Shown here in pieces: positions 18,385 to 27,194 of a stretch of DNA of 64,000 nt. Every line of letters begins with the position of its first letter. Position 1 is the stretch's first letter. Below the pieces are notes generated by a model. The model was given only the letters and a program-made list of their open reading frames with translations. It was not told where the DNA came from and did not search any database. The position numbers were made by a program, and so were the translations under genes. This DNA comes from Nocardioides sp. Root682 (GTDB lineage Bacteria > Actinomycetota > Actinomycetes > Propionibacteriales > Nocardioidaceae). The stretch lies in contig NZ_LMHJ01000003.1 in NCBI RefSeq assembly GCF_001427795.1, positions 851,106 to 915,105 of the forward strand. Direction: 5' to 3'.

Positions 18385-18409
18385 GGACCCTGAGGTCCCT
18401 CAGGGGTCC
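18385..18409. promoter_or_regulatory. Inverted repeat in the ABC/DsbA divergent region
   Basis: GGACCCTGAGG (18385-18395) pairs with the following CCTCAGGGGTCC with one extra G; the centre is the perfect palindrome TGAGG-TC-CCTCA. It lies about 70 bases from the ABC ATPase start and 50 from the DsbA-family start, suitable for an operator. Confidence 0.4.
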
Positions 18410-18460
18410 CGGGGCGAGTCACGCCGGAACAACCCCGACCCCCGTGTTGTTCGATCCCAC

Positions 18461-19102
18461 GTGCGTATCGAGATCTGGGCTGACGTCGTGTGTCCGTGGT
18501 GCTACATCGGCAAGCGCCGCCTGGAGAAGGCGGTTGCCGCCTCCGGGCACGGCGACGACATCGAGCTCGTCTACCGCTCCTTCGAGCTCGACCCGTTCGC
18601 CCCCGAGGTCGGGACGGAGAGCATCGCGCAGGCCCTGGGCCGCAAGTACGGCAAGGACGAGGCCGGGACCCGGGCGATGATGGCGCAGGTCGACGAGCTC
18701 GCCGCGGCCGAGGGACTGGAGTTCGACTACTCCGGCGCCACCCACACGCGCACGCTCAACGCCCACCGGCTGCTGCACCTCGCGAAGGGCCACGGACTCC
18801 AGCACGCGCTGCTCGAGGAGCTGCTGGCGTCGTACTTCTCCCGCGGTGAGTCGCTCGGTGACCACGACGTGCTGCGTGCCGCGGCAGCGAAGGCGGGGCT
18901 CGACGCCGGTCGCGTCGACGAGGTGCTCGCGAGCAAGGAGTACCGCGACGAGGTGATGGCCGACATCGCTCAGGCGCGTGCGTACGGCGCCAGCGGCGTC
19001 CCGTTCTTCGTCATCGACGAGCGCTTCGGGATCTCGGGGGCCCAGCCGACCGAGGTCTTCGAGCAGGCGTTGGCCCAGGCATGGGGCTCGCGGAAGCCGT
19101 AG
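18461..19102 (+). CDS. DsbA-family oxidoreductase (FrnE-like)
   Basis: A 213-residue thioredoxin-fold protein of the FrnE/DsbA group. The redox motif CPWC is at residues 11-14 (ADVVCPWCYIGKRRLEKAV), an all-helical insertion follows (about 45-160), and the cis-Pro loop is GASGVPFFVIDERFGISGAQ near the end. There is no signal peptide, so it works in the cytoplasm, probably in thiol isomerisation or oxidative-stress defence. The GTG start is the first before the conserved strand. Confidence 0.93.
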   Translation: MRIEIWADVVCPWCYIGKRRLEKAVAASGHGDDIELVYRSFELDPFAPEVGTESIAQALGRKYGKDEAGTRAMMAQVDELAAAEGLEFDYSGATHTRTLNAHRLLHLAKGHGLQHALLEELLASYFSRGESLGDHDVLRAAAAKAGLDAGRVDEVLASKEYRDEVMADIAQARAYGASGVPFFVIDERFGISGAQPTEVFEQALAQAWGSRKP

Positions 19103-19108
19103 AACTGG

Positions 19109-19223
19109 CTTGCCGCCAGGTCAAGGTGAGGCCTACGCAAGGCAACTGCGCGCGCGGCAGCGCGGCGGGAGGCGCTCGCTGGCAGCTTGCTGCCCGAAGC
19201 TGGCGCCGGAGACGCGCTCGCGC
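19109..19223 (-). repeat. Dispersed ~115-bp repeat, copy A
   Basis: Read on the minus strand, this segment matches 47901-48013 along its whole length. The shared blocks are GCGCGAG at the start, GGCAGCAAGCTGCC (palindrome, 19181-19194 here), TCCCGCCGCGCTGCCGCG (19153-19170) and CTGGCGGCAAG at the end (19109-19119). The spacing between blocks differs by only one base. Here it fills the junction of two convergent genes. I do not recognise the family. Confidence 0.75.
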
Positions 19224-19224
19224 C

Positions 19225-19677
19225 TCAGGGAAGCAGCAGGACCACGGTCTCGGCGACGCAGGCCGGCTTGGTCTCGCCCTCGATCTCGACCGTGTGGCTC
19301 ACCACGAGCTGCTTGCCGGCGGGGATGTCGACGACCTCGACGATCTTGACGTGCAGGCGCACCCGCTTGCCGACCAGCAGCGGGGTGGGGAAGCGGACCT
19401 TGTTGACGCCGTAGTTGAGCTTGGCGCCCGGGGTGCGGAGCGTGAAGACCTGGCTGCCGAGCCACGGCACGAGCGACAGGGTGAGGTAGCCGTGGGCGAT
19501 GGTGCCGCCGAACGGACCCTCCTTGGCGCGCTCCATGTCGACGTGGATCCACTGGTGGTCGCCGGTGGCGTCAGCGAACTGGTTCACCCGGCGCTGGTCG
19601 ATGGTGACCCACTCACTGGTTCCGAGGTCGGTACCAGCTGCTTCGGCCACCTCTTCGAACGTCGTGAACACCCGCAT
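19225..19677 (-). CDS. MaoC-family hot-dog hydratase
   Basis: A 150-residue single hot-dog protein of the MaoC dehydratase/(R)-specific enoyl-CoA hydratase family. The catalytic Asp/His pair is in FADATGDHQWIHVD (about residues 34-47), followed by GPFGGTIAHGYLTLSL. It probably hydrates trans-2-enoyl-CoA in fatty acid or polyhydroxyalkanoate metabolism. The gene begins 42 bases after the end of the upstream five-gene MoxR operon on the same strand, which may read into it. Confidence 0.93.
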   Translation of the reverse strand: MRVFTTFEEVAEAAGTDLGTSEWVTIDQRRVNQFADATGDHQWIHVDMERAKEGPFGGTIAHGYLTLSLVPWLGSQVFTLRTPGAKLNYGVNKVRFPTPLLVGKRVRLHVKIVEVVDIPAGKQLVVSHTVEIEGETKPACVAETVVLLLP

Positions 19678-19719
19678 GACTGACTCCTTGTCGACTGACG
19701 AACTCCTGCGCTCCCGAGA

Positions 19720-20280
19720 CTAGTGTCCCGCTCCGGAGCGCTTCCAGCGACCCGCCAGCCAGGGCAGTGCACCCGCCGCGAGCAGGGCCAGTCCCAGCCC
19801 GGCTGGTGGTACGTCGACCCGTCCCGTCGTGACGTCGGCGACCGCACCGAGCACGACGGTCAGCGCGCCCACCGCTGCGGTTCGCGTCACCACGCCGCGC
19901 AGCACGGCTCCGTCGTCGTCGCGACCCTGCGGACCGAGGGCGGCGTGCCCGGCGGCCACGTGGAAGACCAACAGTCCCAGCGCGACCACCAGGGTCGGCC
20001 CCAGCCGGACCTGCTCGACGACGGCGATCCACCAGCCCGCCGACGCCAGCACGGTCGTGAGGGGGAACATGCTGTCCGGGAGCTCGGCCGAGGCGATGGC
20101 AAGCAGCACCAGCACCAGCGCCGGCCACCACGGGGAGGTCGGTGCGGACGAACGGGTGACCTCGGCGACGACCACGATCGGCACGACGATCGCCAGCCAG
20201 GCCAGCACGTTCGCCACGCTCAGGGTGCCGATGCGATGACCTTGCCGGTCGCGGAAGGTGACGCCGCTCGTGGTGCTCAT
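19720..20280 (-). CDS. Membrane protein closing the MoxR operon
   Basis: A 186-residue membrane protein with about five hydrophobic segments (near residues 20-40, 50-66, 78-110, 130-150 and 160-176) and a basic end (RWKRSGAGH). It has no family I recognise. It overlaps the DUF58 gene by four bases (ATGA), so it belongs to the five-gene MoxR-DUF58 operon as its last member. Confidence 0.7.
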   Translation of the reverse strand: MSTTSGVTFRDRQGHRIGTLSVANVLAWLAIVVPIVVVAEVTRSSAPTSPWWPALVLVLLAIASAELPDSMFPLTTVLASAGWWIAVVEQVRLGPTLVVALGLLVFHVAAGHAALGPQGRDDDGAVLRGVVTRTAAVGALTVVLGAVADVTTGRVDVPPAGLGLALLAAGALPWLAGRWKRSGAGH

Positions 20281-21569
20281 CGGCGCCCCAGTCGAGGGAC
20301 GGCCGAGCGTCGGGTCAGGTCGCGGAGCACCTGGTCGAGGCTGTGCGGTCCGGTCCAGGTCACCACCGGGATGCCGAGGGACGCCATCTGGTCGCGTTCG
20401 AGCCGGCGCTGCAGCATCCGTATCCGCCAGGCCAGTGCCTCCTGGTCGGTGGTGCCGGGGCCGACGCCCTCGGCCAGCTCCTGCGGCAGGGTGTCGATGA
20501 CGACCACGTCGATCCCGGCGCTGGTGAGCATCGCCACCTGGCGCGTCGACGCGGGCTCGATGAGCGGCGACAGCATCAGGGCCAGGGTGCCCGCACCGAG
20601 GGCCTGCCGGGCAGCGAGGGCGTCCTCGCCACGAGCAGTGCCCGGCTCCACGAGGGACAAGGTGTCCAGCAGGCGGCGCAGCTGCATCCGGCCCGATGCG
20701 GACGGCACGAAGCTCACGCCCCAGGCACCGAAGACTCGCATCCCGACCCGGTCTCCGCGGCGCAGGAAGTGGTCGGCGAGCACGGCCGCGGCTCGCACCG
20801 TCAGGTCCATGCTGCTGTGGGCGCCGTCGATGCCTTCGCTGTCGCCGACGTCGTTGACCGCGTCGACGAGCACGACGACGCGGGCGTCCTGGTCGGCGTA
20901 GGTCGCGGTCACGTGGAGGCGTCCGGTGCGGGCCGAGGTCGGCCAGTGGATCCGTCGCAGCCGGTCGCCCGGTTCGAAGGCGCGGACCTTGGCGAACTCC
21001 GTGCCCTCGCCGGGTCGCCCCGCGCGCTCCATGCCGACGAGGCCGTGGGGGTGGGGCGCCGGCGCCGACGAGTCGAAGGGTTCGGTCGCCGGCAGCACCG
21101 TCACCTGGAGCCCGGCGAACGGGTCCGCCGTCCAGCGCCAGGCTCCCCAGGCGTCGTACGCAGCGACGACGGGGCCGCCGAGCCGTCGACGTCCCCAGCG
21201 GGTCGCGCGCAGCGCGACGTCCGTCGTCGCGGTGCCGTCCGGCGCGGCGACGAGTCGACCGTCCTCCGGTTCGACGTCGAGCCAGCGCTGGCCCGGGTGG
21301 AAGGCCGCCACGACGCCGCCCGGGGGGAGCTCGGTCACGACGGTCCGCCAGCCGAACTCCTCACTCTCGTGGACGGTCAGCGCGCCTTCGGTGGCGCGCG
21401 CTGCAGGCGTCTCCTGCGGTCGCGCGGCCTGGCCGGCCAGCGCGATCAACGCCAGTGGTGCGGCCAGCAGCACGACGTCGGTCCGACCGAGCACGAGTCC
21501 GGCCACCAGCAGGCCGAAGCCTGCGACCGCGGCGCGCAGATGGGCATGCGTTGCGCGCCACGGGTTCAC
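20277..21569 (-). CDS. DUF58 protein (MoxR partner, vWA-like)
   Basis: A 430-residue DUF58 protein. Two transmembrane helices near residues 12-50 are followed by an extracellular-like beta domain, and then the DUF58 core (EFAKVRAFEPGDRLRRIHWPTSARTGRLHV, about residues 185-215) and a vWA-like domain with VVLVDAVNDVG. DUF58 proteins work with MoxR ATPases as assembly or metal-insertion chaperones in the cell envelope. The GTG at 21569 overlaps the MoxR stop (GTGA) and gives a start just before the first membrane helix. The longer frame upstream is shadow. Confidence 0.88.
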   Translation of the reverse strand: MNPWRATHAHLRAAVAGFGLLVAGLVLGRTDVVLLAAPLALIALAGQAARPQETPAARATEGALTVHESEEFGWRTVVTELPPGGVVAAFHPGQRWLDVEPEDGRLVAAPDGTATTDVALRATRWGRRRLGGPVVAAYDAWGAWRWTADPFAGLQVTVLPATEPFDSSAPAPHPHGLVGMERAGRPGEGTEFAKVRAFEPGDRLRRIHWPTSARTGRLHVTATYADQDARVVVLVDAVNDVGDSEGIDGAHSSMDLTVRAAAVLADHFLRRGDRVGMRVFGAWGVSFVPSASGRMQLRRLLDTLSLVEPGTARGEDALAARQALGAGTLALMLSPLIEPASTRQVAMLTSAGIDVVVIDTLPQELAEGVGPGTTDQEALAWRIRMLQRRLERDQMASLGIPVVTWTGPHSLDQVLRDLTRRSAVPRLGRR

Positions 21570-22540
21570 CGGATCGGCTCTCTCGAGCTCGACGCCGCGG
21601 CCGGCGCGGCGACGTGAGCGAGCACCGAGGCGACCACCGATCGCCCGGACACGTCGCTCATCCACAGCTCGGGCCGGATCGTGATCCGGTGCGCGAGGGC
21701 GGGCACGGCGACTGCCTTCACGTCCTCCGGCGTGACGTAGTCGCGCCCGGCGATCACTGCGAAGGCGCGGGACACCAGCATCAGGGCAAGGCCCCCGCGC
21801 GGTGATGATCCGACGAGGGTGTGGTGGTGGCTGCGCGTGGCGGCGGCCAGCGCGACGCAGTAGCGGCCGACGTCCGGGTCGACGGTCACGGTCTCGACCG
21901 CTCGCTGGATGGCCATCAGGCCGTCGGCGTCGATCACGGTCCGGACGGTCTGTTCCTCCTGGCCGCGGGCGAGCCGCCGCCGCAGGACCTCCCACTCCTC
22001 GCCAGCCTCCGGGTAGCCGAACTCGACGCGCAGCAGGAACCGGTCGAGCTGGGCCTCGGGCAGGGGGTAGGTGCCTTCGTACTCGATCGGGTTGGCCGTC
22101 GCGAGGACGTGGAACGGGGCCGCGAGCAGGAAGGTCTCGCCCTCGACGGTCACCTGCCGCTCCTGCATCGCTTCGAGCAGTGCGGCCTGGGTCTTCGGTG
22201 GCGTGCGGTTGATCTCGTCGGCCAGCAGCAGGCCGGTGAACAACGGACCGGCGCGGAACTCGAACTCGGAGGTCCGTTGGTTGTAGATGAACGACCCGGT
22301 GAGGTCGGCCGGCAGCAGGTCGGGGGTGAACTGTGCCCGCTTGAAGTCCAGGCCGAGGGCCTGGGCGAAGGACCGCGCGGCGAGGGTCTTGCCCAGCCCG
22401 GGGAAGTCCTCGAGCAGCACGTGGCCACCGGCCACGACAGCCGCCAGCACCAGGGTGAGCGCCTCCCGCTTGCCGACGACGGCGGTCTCCACCTCGTCGA
22501 GGACCTGTTGCGCCAGTCGGGACGCCTCGGCGGGACTCAC
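21566..22540 (-). CDS. MoxR-family AAA+ ATPase
   Basis: A 324-residue MoxR AAA+ chaperone. Walker A is LEDFPGLGKT (about residues 42-51), Walker B is FTGLLLADEINR (about 98-109), sensor 1 is VLATANPIEYEGTYPLPEAQLDRF, and the C-terminal lid has the MoxR pattern SPRGGLAL. The start GTG 22540 overlaps the stop of the previous gene (GTGA). It lies in a chain of four-base overlaps DUF4129 - small membrane protein - MoxR - DUF58 - membrane protein, showing one translationally coupled unit. Confidence 0.95.
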   Translation of the reverse strand: MSPAEASRLAQQVLDEVETAVVGKREALTLVLAAVVAGGHVLLEDFPGLGKTLAARSFAQALGLDFKRAQFTPDLLPADLTGSFIYNQRTSEFEFRAGPLFTGLLLADEINRTPPKTQAALLEAMQERQVTVEGETFLLAAPFHVLATANPIEYEGTYPLPEAQLDRFLLRVEFGYPEAGEEWEVLRRRLARGQEEQTVRTVIDADGLMAIQRAVETVTVDPDVGRYCVALAAATRSHHHTLVGSSPRGGLALMLVSRAFAVIAGRDYVTPEDVKAVAVPALAHRITIRPELWMSDVSGRSVVASVLAHVAAPAAASSSREPIR

Positions 22541-22920
22541 AGCGCCTCGAGTGCGTCGAGGACGGTCGCCAGGTCGCGGCGGTAGCGGTCGGGTGAGTCG
22601 AGGGGTGGCGCATCCAGGAAGCGTCGTACGACGGCGGGCAGGGCCGTGCGCGGATCGACATCCGCCGGTCCGGCGAGCACGGCCGTCGTGCTCAGCAGGC
22701 GGTCGACGATGCCGACCAGCTGGGCGTGCACGGTGGTGGGGTCGCGTGCCCCGACCAGGCGGGCCAGGTGGGTGAGCTCGAGGTCGTGGGCACGGTTGTC
22801 GCGGACCTGCAGCGGCGCGTCCTCCGGCCACGTCGGCGAGACGACGTCGTTCGCGATCGCAATCGCGTAGGCCAGCAAGACGCCCACCGCAACGGCGGCG
22901 CACACCCAGGCAAGGATCAT
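22537..22920 (-). CDS. Small single-span membrane protein of the MoxR operon
   Basis: A 127-residue protein with one N-terminal membrane helix (ILAWVCAAVAVGVLLAYAIA, residues 2-21) and a soluble helical C-terminal part (HLARLVGARDPTTVHAQLVG, then SPDRYRRDLATVLDALEAL). It overlaps its neighbours on both sides by four bases. Small proteins at this place are usual in actinobacterial MoxR-DUF58-DUF4129 operons, but have no known role. Confidence 0.75.
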   Translation of the reverse strand: MILAWVCAAVAVGVLLAYAIAIANDVVSPTWPEDAPLQVRDNRAHDLELTHLARLVGARDPTTVHAQLVGIVDRLLSTTAVLAGPADVDPRTALPAVVRRFLDAPPLDSPDRYRRDLATVLDALEAL

Positions 22921-23666
22921 CGGAGGCCTCCCGGCGTTCGTCGGCGAAGTCCGTCGAGCAGCGCGGCCAGGCAGGTCGCGGCCTCGTCCCGTTGGAGATC
23001 GGTGATCGGGTGGGTCGAGAAGCGGGCCTCGCGGTAGAGCCCGGCCAGGCGACCGATCACCTCGGCATCGAGCGGGTACGACGACAGGACCCGCTCCACG
23101 AACTCGCTCGGGGTGTCGGCGGGACTGCGCACGAACCACTCCGACTCGGTCGCGTGCTCGAGGCGCAGCCATGCCGCCACGATGCTGTTGCGGGCCGAGC
23201 CGTGGGCGAGGTCGTCGAGTGCGTTGCCGAGTGCTTCGGCCAACGCGTCCCCGGTCTCGTCCTCGGGATCGGGCTGCGGGGAGGGAAGCAGGGTCGGGCG
23301 CAGCTGGCCGCCGGACAGGCGTCGGCGGCGCAGCGAGATCCGCAACCGGCCGACCAGGCCGAGGACCAGTGCGACGAGCGCGGCGAGCAGGACCAGCAGG
23401 GCGAGGCGGCCGGGAAGCAGCGCTCCAGGGGCAGCGCCGTCCCCGTCGTCCTCCTCGAGCTGGTCCCGGTCGACGGTCTCCTCGGCGTCATCCTCGGACT
23501 CGGACGGCGCGGAGTCGTCGCGCTGCTCGGATCCGGTCCGGTCGTCGTCGCGGGCGATGGACTGCAGTCCCTGTCCGGACGCCGTGACGAGCACGCACAG
23601 CGCGAGGACCAGCGCGCCGAGCGCGAGCAGCGCGCGCGACCCGTACCCCATGACGGGAGTCCCCAT
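22917..23666 (-). CDS. DUF4129-domain membrane protein
   Basis: A 249-residue protein: a membrane helix at residues 8-30, a strongly acidic outside loop (about 38-78, many Asp/Glu), a second helix (about 88-108), and a C-terminal DUF4129 domain with the typical RNSIVAAWLRLEH and TPSEFVERVLS motifs. It is the first gene of the five-gene MoxR operon. Its ATG at 23666 is 83 bases from the divergent efeU start, and the efeU iron box lies in that gap. Confidence 0.82.
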   Translation of the reverse strand: MGTPVMGYGSRALLALGALVLALCVLVTASGQGLQSIARDDDRTGSEQRDDSAPSESEDDAEETVDRDQLEEDDGDGAAPGALLPGRLALLVLLAALVALVLGLVGRLRISLRRRRLSGGQLRPTLLPSPQPDPEDETGDALAEALGNALDDLAHGSARNSIVAAWLRLEHATESEWFVRSPADTPSEFVERVLSSYPLDAEVIGRLAGLYREARFSTHPITDLQRDEAATCLAALLDGLRRRTPGGLR

Positions 23667-23710
23667 GAACGGAGGTTACGCCGGTCGGCTGTCCACGGAA
23701 AGCGGCCCAG

Positions 23711-23729
23711 TTAGGAGAGGCTAAGCAAA
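23711..23729 (+). promoter_or_regulatory. Iron box (IdeR/DmdR/DtxR site) before efeUOB
   Basis: TTAGGAGAGGCTAAGCAAA agrees at 15 of 19 positions with the DtxR/IdeR consensus (TTAGGTTAGGCTAACCTAA), including the complete AGGCTAA half. It ends 20 bases before the efeU start, where a bound iron-loaded repressor would block transcription. Confidence 0.75.
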
Positions 23730-23749
23730 GAGGCGTAGATTTCCTGCTC

Positions 23750-24619
23750 GTGCTCGCCAACTTCCTCATCGGACTCCGCGAAGGCCTCGAGGCCGCGCTC
23801 GTGGTGAGCATCCTGGTTGCCTACCTCGTCAAGACCGATCGTCGCGAGCTCCTCCCGCGGATCTGGCTCGGCGTCGGGGTCGCCGTCGCGATCGCGCTGG
23901 CCTTCGGTGCGGCCCTCACCTTCGGCCCGCGAGGCCTGACGTTCGAGGCCCAGGAGGCGATCGGCGGGACCCTGTCGATCGTCGCCGTCGCCTTCGTGAC
24001 CTGGATGATCTTCTGGATGGCCACGGCCGCCCGCGGACTGGGTGCCGAGCTGCGTGGCCAGATCGATCGCGCGGCCTCCGGCAGCCGCTGGTCGCTGGCC
24101 GTGGTCGCCATGCTCGCGGTCGGTCGCGAAGGCCTGGAGACGGCGCTGTTCCTCTGGGCGGCGACCGAGGCCGGCACCCGCGAGGCGGCCGGTGTGGTCG
24201 CGCCGACCTGGGAGCCGCTGGTGGGCGCCACCCTCGGCATCCTCTGCGCGGTCGTGCTCGGCTACCTGATCTACCGCGGAGCGATCAGCCTCAACCTCTC
24301 GGTCTTCTTCACCTGGACCGGCGCGTTCCTGATCCTCGTCGCTGGCGGTGTGCTCGCCTACGGCATCCACGACCTGCAGGAGGCCGGGATCCTCCCGGGC
24401 CTGCACTCCATCGCTTTCGACGTCTCGGCGACGATCCCGCCGTCCTCCTGGTACGGCACCGTCCTCAAGGGCGTCTTCAACTTCTCGCCGGTCACCACCC
24501 GGTTCGAGGCCGCAGCCTGGCTCGCCTACGTGCTCCCGGTCGGCGCCCTGTTCCTGGTCCGCCCCCGGCTCATTCAGTCCCGACTCGTCCGATCCCAACG
24601 CTCACTCCAGGAGAACTGA
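23750..24619 (+). CDS. efeU: Ferrous/ferric iron permease EfeU (FTR1 family)
   Basis: A 289-residue, seven-helix iron permease. The two iron-binding REGLE motifs of the FTR1 family are present as REGLEAALVV (residues 9-18) and REGLETALFL (about 125-134), the first in helix 1 and the second in helix 4. The GTG start immediately precedes the first helix. It is the first gene of efeUOB and is probably repressed by iron through the box at 23711-23729. The C-terminus is basic and cytosolic. Confidence 0.95.
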   Translation: MLANFLIGLREGLEAALVVSILVAYLVKTDRRELLPRIWLGVGVAVAIALAFGAALTFGPRGLTFEAQEAIGGTLSIVAVAFVTWMIFWMATAARGLGAELRGQIDRAASGSRWSLAVVAMLAVGREGLETALFLWAATEAGTREAAGVVAPTWEPLVGATLGILCAVVLGYLIYRGAISLNLSVFFTWTGAFLILVAGGVLAYGIHDLQEAGILPGLHSIAFDVSATIPPSSWYGTVLKGVFNFSPVTTRFEAAAWLAYVLPVGALFLVRPRLIQSRLVRSQRSLQEN

Positions 24620-24623
24620 CTCC

Positions 24624-25814
24624 ATGCGCAAGACCCTGCTCGCCTCGCTGGCCACCCTGGCCGTCGTACCGGCCCTCGCTGCGTGCACCGAGAACGCCAA
24701 GACCGACGCCGGGGGCGGCGACGCCCGCGCCCTGACGGTCGCTTCGACCAAGGACGCCTGCGACCTCTCGGCGAAGGCGGCACCGGCCGGCACCATCAGC
24801 TTCGACGTCTCGAACACCGGCTCCGACGTCACCGAGTTCTACCTCCTGGCCGAGGACGGGCTCCGGATCGTCGGCGAGGTCGAGAACATCGGCCCGAACC
24901 TCACCAAGACCCTCACCGTCACGGTGCCCGAGGGCAAGTACGTCACGGCGTGCAAGCCCGGGATGGTCGGTGAGGGCATCCGTGCCGACTTCGACGTCAC
25001 CAGGTCCGACGAGGAGGTCAAGGTCAGCGCCGACGAGGCCCAGCTCATCGAGCAGGCCACGAACAACTACCGCGCCTACGTCCAGGACCAGACCTCGCAG
25101 CTGCTGGTCAGGACCCAGGAGTTCGTCGAGCTCTACAAGTCCGGCGACTCCGACGACGAGGCCCGCGCGCTCTACCCGGTCGCCCGCGAGCACTGGGAGC
25201 GGATTGAGACCGTCGCCGAGTCGTTCGGCGACCTCGACCCGCAGATGGACGCCCGCGAGGCCGACGTCGACTTCGCCGCCGGCGAGAAGTGGACCGGCTG
25301 GCACGCGATCGAGAAGGACCTGTGGCCGGCCCGCGCCGAGAAGTACGCGGTGTGGACCCCCGACGAGCGCGCCAAGTACGCCGACGACCTGCTCGCCAAC
25401 ACCGTCGAGCTCGACAAGCGGGTGCAGGCCACGGGCAAGGACGCGCTCGCGTACCCGCTCGACTCCATCGCCAACGGCTCGCGCGGCCTGCTCGAAGAGG
25501 TCGCGACGGGGAAGGTCACCGGCGAGGAGGAGTTCTGGTCGCGGACCGACCTGTGGGACTTCCAGGCCAACGTCGACGGTGCGCGGATCGCGTTCGAGGG
25601 CGTGCAGCCGATCCTCGAGACCAAGGACCCCGAGCTCGCCGAGCAGCTGACCACCCGGTTCGCCGAGCTGGACGAGCTGCTCGACAGCCACCGCAAGGGT
25701 GACGGCTTCGTGTACTACGACGAGCTGACCAAGGACGACGTCGACAAGCTCGCCGCCGCCGTCAACGCGCTCTCCGAGCCGTTGTCGCACCTGACCGCCG
25801 CGGTCGTCTCCTGA
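24624..25814 (+). CDS. efeO: EfeO iron-uptake lipoprotein (cupredoxin + M75 domain)
   Basis: A 396-residue exported protein of the EfeUOB system. A lipoprotein signal ends at Cys21 (VVPALAAC). A cupredoxin-like domain follows (about 35-135), then the imelysin/M75 domain (about 145-390) with the iron-binding HxxE motif in GWHAIEKDLW. It holds iron at the cell surface and passes it to EfeU together with EfeB. ATG 24624 has CCAGGAGAA before it and lies four bases after the efeU stop. Confidence 0.95.
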   Translation: MRKTLLASLATLAVVPALAACTENAKTDAGGGDARALTVASTKDACDLSAKAAPAGTISFDVSNTGSDVTEFYLLAEDGLRIVGEVENIGPNLTKTLTVTVPEGKYVTACKPGMVGEGIRADFDVTRSDEEVKVSADEAQLIEQATNNYRAYVQDQTSQLLVRTQEFVELYKSGDSDDEARALYPVAREHWERIETVAESFGDLDPQMDAREADVDFAAGEKWTGWHAIEKDLWPARAEKYAVWTPDERAKYADDLLANTVELDKRVQATGKDALAYPLDSIANGSRGLLEEVATGKVTGEEEFWSRTDLWDFQANVDGARIAFEGVQPILETKDPELAEQLTTRFAELDELLDSHRKGDGFVYYDELTKDDVDKLAAAVNALSEPLSHLTAAVVS

Positions 25815-25816
25815 CC

Positions 25817-27073
25817 ATGGCCAGCAACCTCAGCAGACGTGGGCTCCTCGGCGGCGGTGTGGCGGCCGCAGGAGTGGCCGGCGCGTTCGTCGCAGGGCGC
25901 GGCACCGCAGCCGGGGACCCGGTCACGGCAGTCGTGTCGTCGTACCCGTTCCGCGGGGAGCAGCAGGCGGGCATCGTCACGCCCGCCCAGGACCGGCTGC
26001 ACTTCGTCGCGCTGGACGTGACGACGGAGGACCGCGAGGAGCTGATCGGCCTGCTGAAGAGCTGGACCGAGGCTGCCGAGCGGATGACCCAGGGCGGCTC
26101 GGCCGGACCGGTCGGGCCGGTCGCGGGCGCCACCGACGTACCGCCCGACGACACCGGTGAGGCGATCGGCCTGCCCGCCAGTCGACTGACGATCACCTTC
26201 GGCTTCGGGCCGACGCTGTTCCGCACGGCCGACGGCAAGGACCGCTTCGGGATCGCCGACCAGCGGCCCGAGGCGCTCGAGCCCCTCCCGCACTTCCGCG
26301 GGGACATCGACGACCCGGCCCGGAGCGGTGGCGACATCTGCATCCAGGCCTGTGCCGACGACCCGCAGGTCGCCGTCCACGCGATCCGCAACCTGGTCCG
26401 GATGGGCTTCGGCGTCACTGCCGTGCGTTGGTCCCAGCTGGGCTTCGGGCGTACGTCGACCACCTCGACGAGCCAGTCGACGCCGCGCAACCTGTTCGGG
26501 TTCAAGGACGGCACCGCCAACGTCAAGGCGGAGGAGGCCAAGGCGCTCGACGAGCACGTCTGGGTCGGCAAGGACGACGACAAGGCCGCAGCCTGGCTCG
26601 CCGGTGGCTCCTACCTCGTCACGCGGCGCATCAACATGACCATCGAGGTCTGGGACCGGCAGCCGCTGGGCGACCAGGAGCAGTTCGTCGGCCGCACCAA
26701 GGACGCCGGCGCGCCGCTGTCGGGTGGCGAGGAGTTCACCGACCCCGACTTCGACCTGCCCGGGAGCACCGGTCCGATCATCCCCGCGGACGCGCACGTC
26801 CGGATCGTCCACCCGGACCAGAACGACGGCGTCCGGATGCTGCGTCGTGGCTACAACTTCGTCGACGGCAGCGACGACATCGGCGGGCTCAACGCCGGCC
26901 TGTTCTTCATCGCCTACGTCCGTGACCCGCGCACCCACTTCATCCCCGTGCAGCGGCGGATGGCGTCCAGCGACGCTCTCATGGAGTACCTCAAGTTCAG
27001 CGGTTCCGCGCTGTTCGCCGTACCTCCGGGCGTGGCCGCGGGGGAGTACGTCGGCCAGTCCTTGTTCGGGTGA
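25817..27073 (+). CDS. efeB: EfeB Dyp-type heme peroxidase (Tat-exported)
   Basis: A 418-residue deferrochelatase/peroxidase. A twin-arginine signal (NLSRRGLLGGG, residues 4-14) sends the folded heme protein out of the cell. The Dyp motif GFKDGTAN (the GxxDG distal Asp) lies at about residue 232. The proximal heme ligand is in HVRIVHP, with Arg of the distal side in LRRGYNF. It starts two bases after the efeO stop. It oxidises ferrous iron or releases iron from heme for EfeO/EfeU. Confidence 0.96.
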   Translation: MASNLSRRGLLGGGVAAAGVAGAFVAGRGTAAGDPVTAVVSSYPFRGEQQAGIVTPAQDRLHFVALDVTTEDREELIGLLKSWTEAAERMTQGGSAGPVGPVAGATDVPPDDTGEAIGLPASRLTITFGFGPTLFRTADGKDRFGIADQRPEALEPLPHFRGDIDDPARSGGDICIQACADDPQVAVHAIRNLVRMGFGVTAVRWSQLGFGRTSTTSTSQSTPRNLFGFKDGTANVKAEEAKALDEHVWVGKDDDKAAAWLAGGSYLVTRRINMTIEVWDRQPLGDQEQFVGRTKDAGAPLSGGEEFTDPDFDLPGSTGPIIPADAHVRIVHPDQNDGVRMLRRGYNFVDGSDDIGGLNAGLFFIAYVRDPRTHFIPVQRRMASSDALMEYLKFSGSALFAVPPGVAAGEYVGQSLFG

Positions 27074-27194
27074 CGAAGACCGCGTCCGGATCGCGTTCAC
27101 AAGTTCGTAACAGGCTCTCGCGGCGGGTACTGTGGCCACTGGCACAGCGTCGTGCAAACCCTTTCACCCGCACGATCCTGTGAAGGACCTCGCT

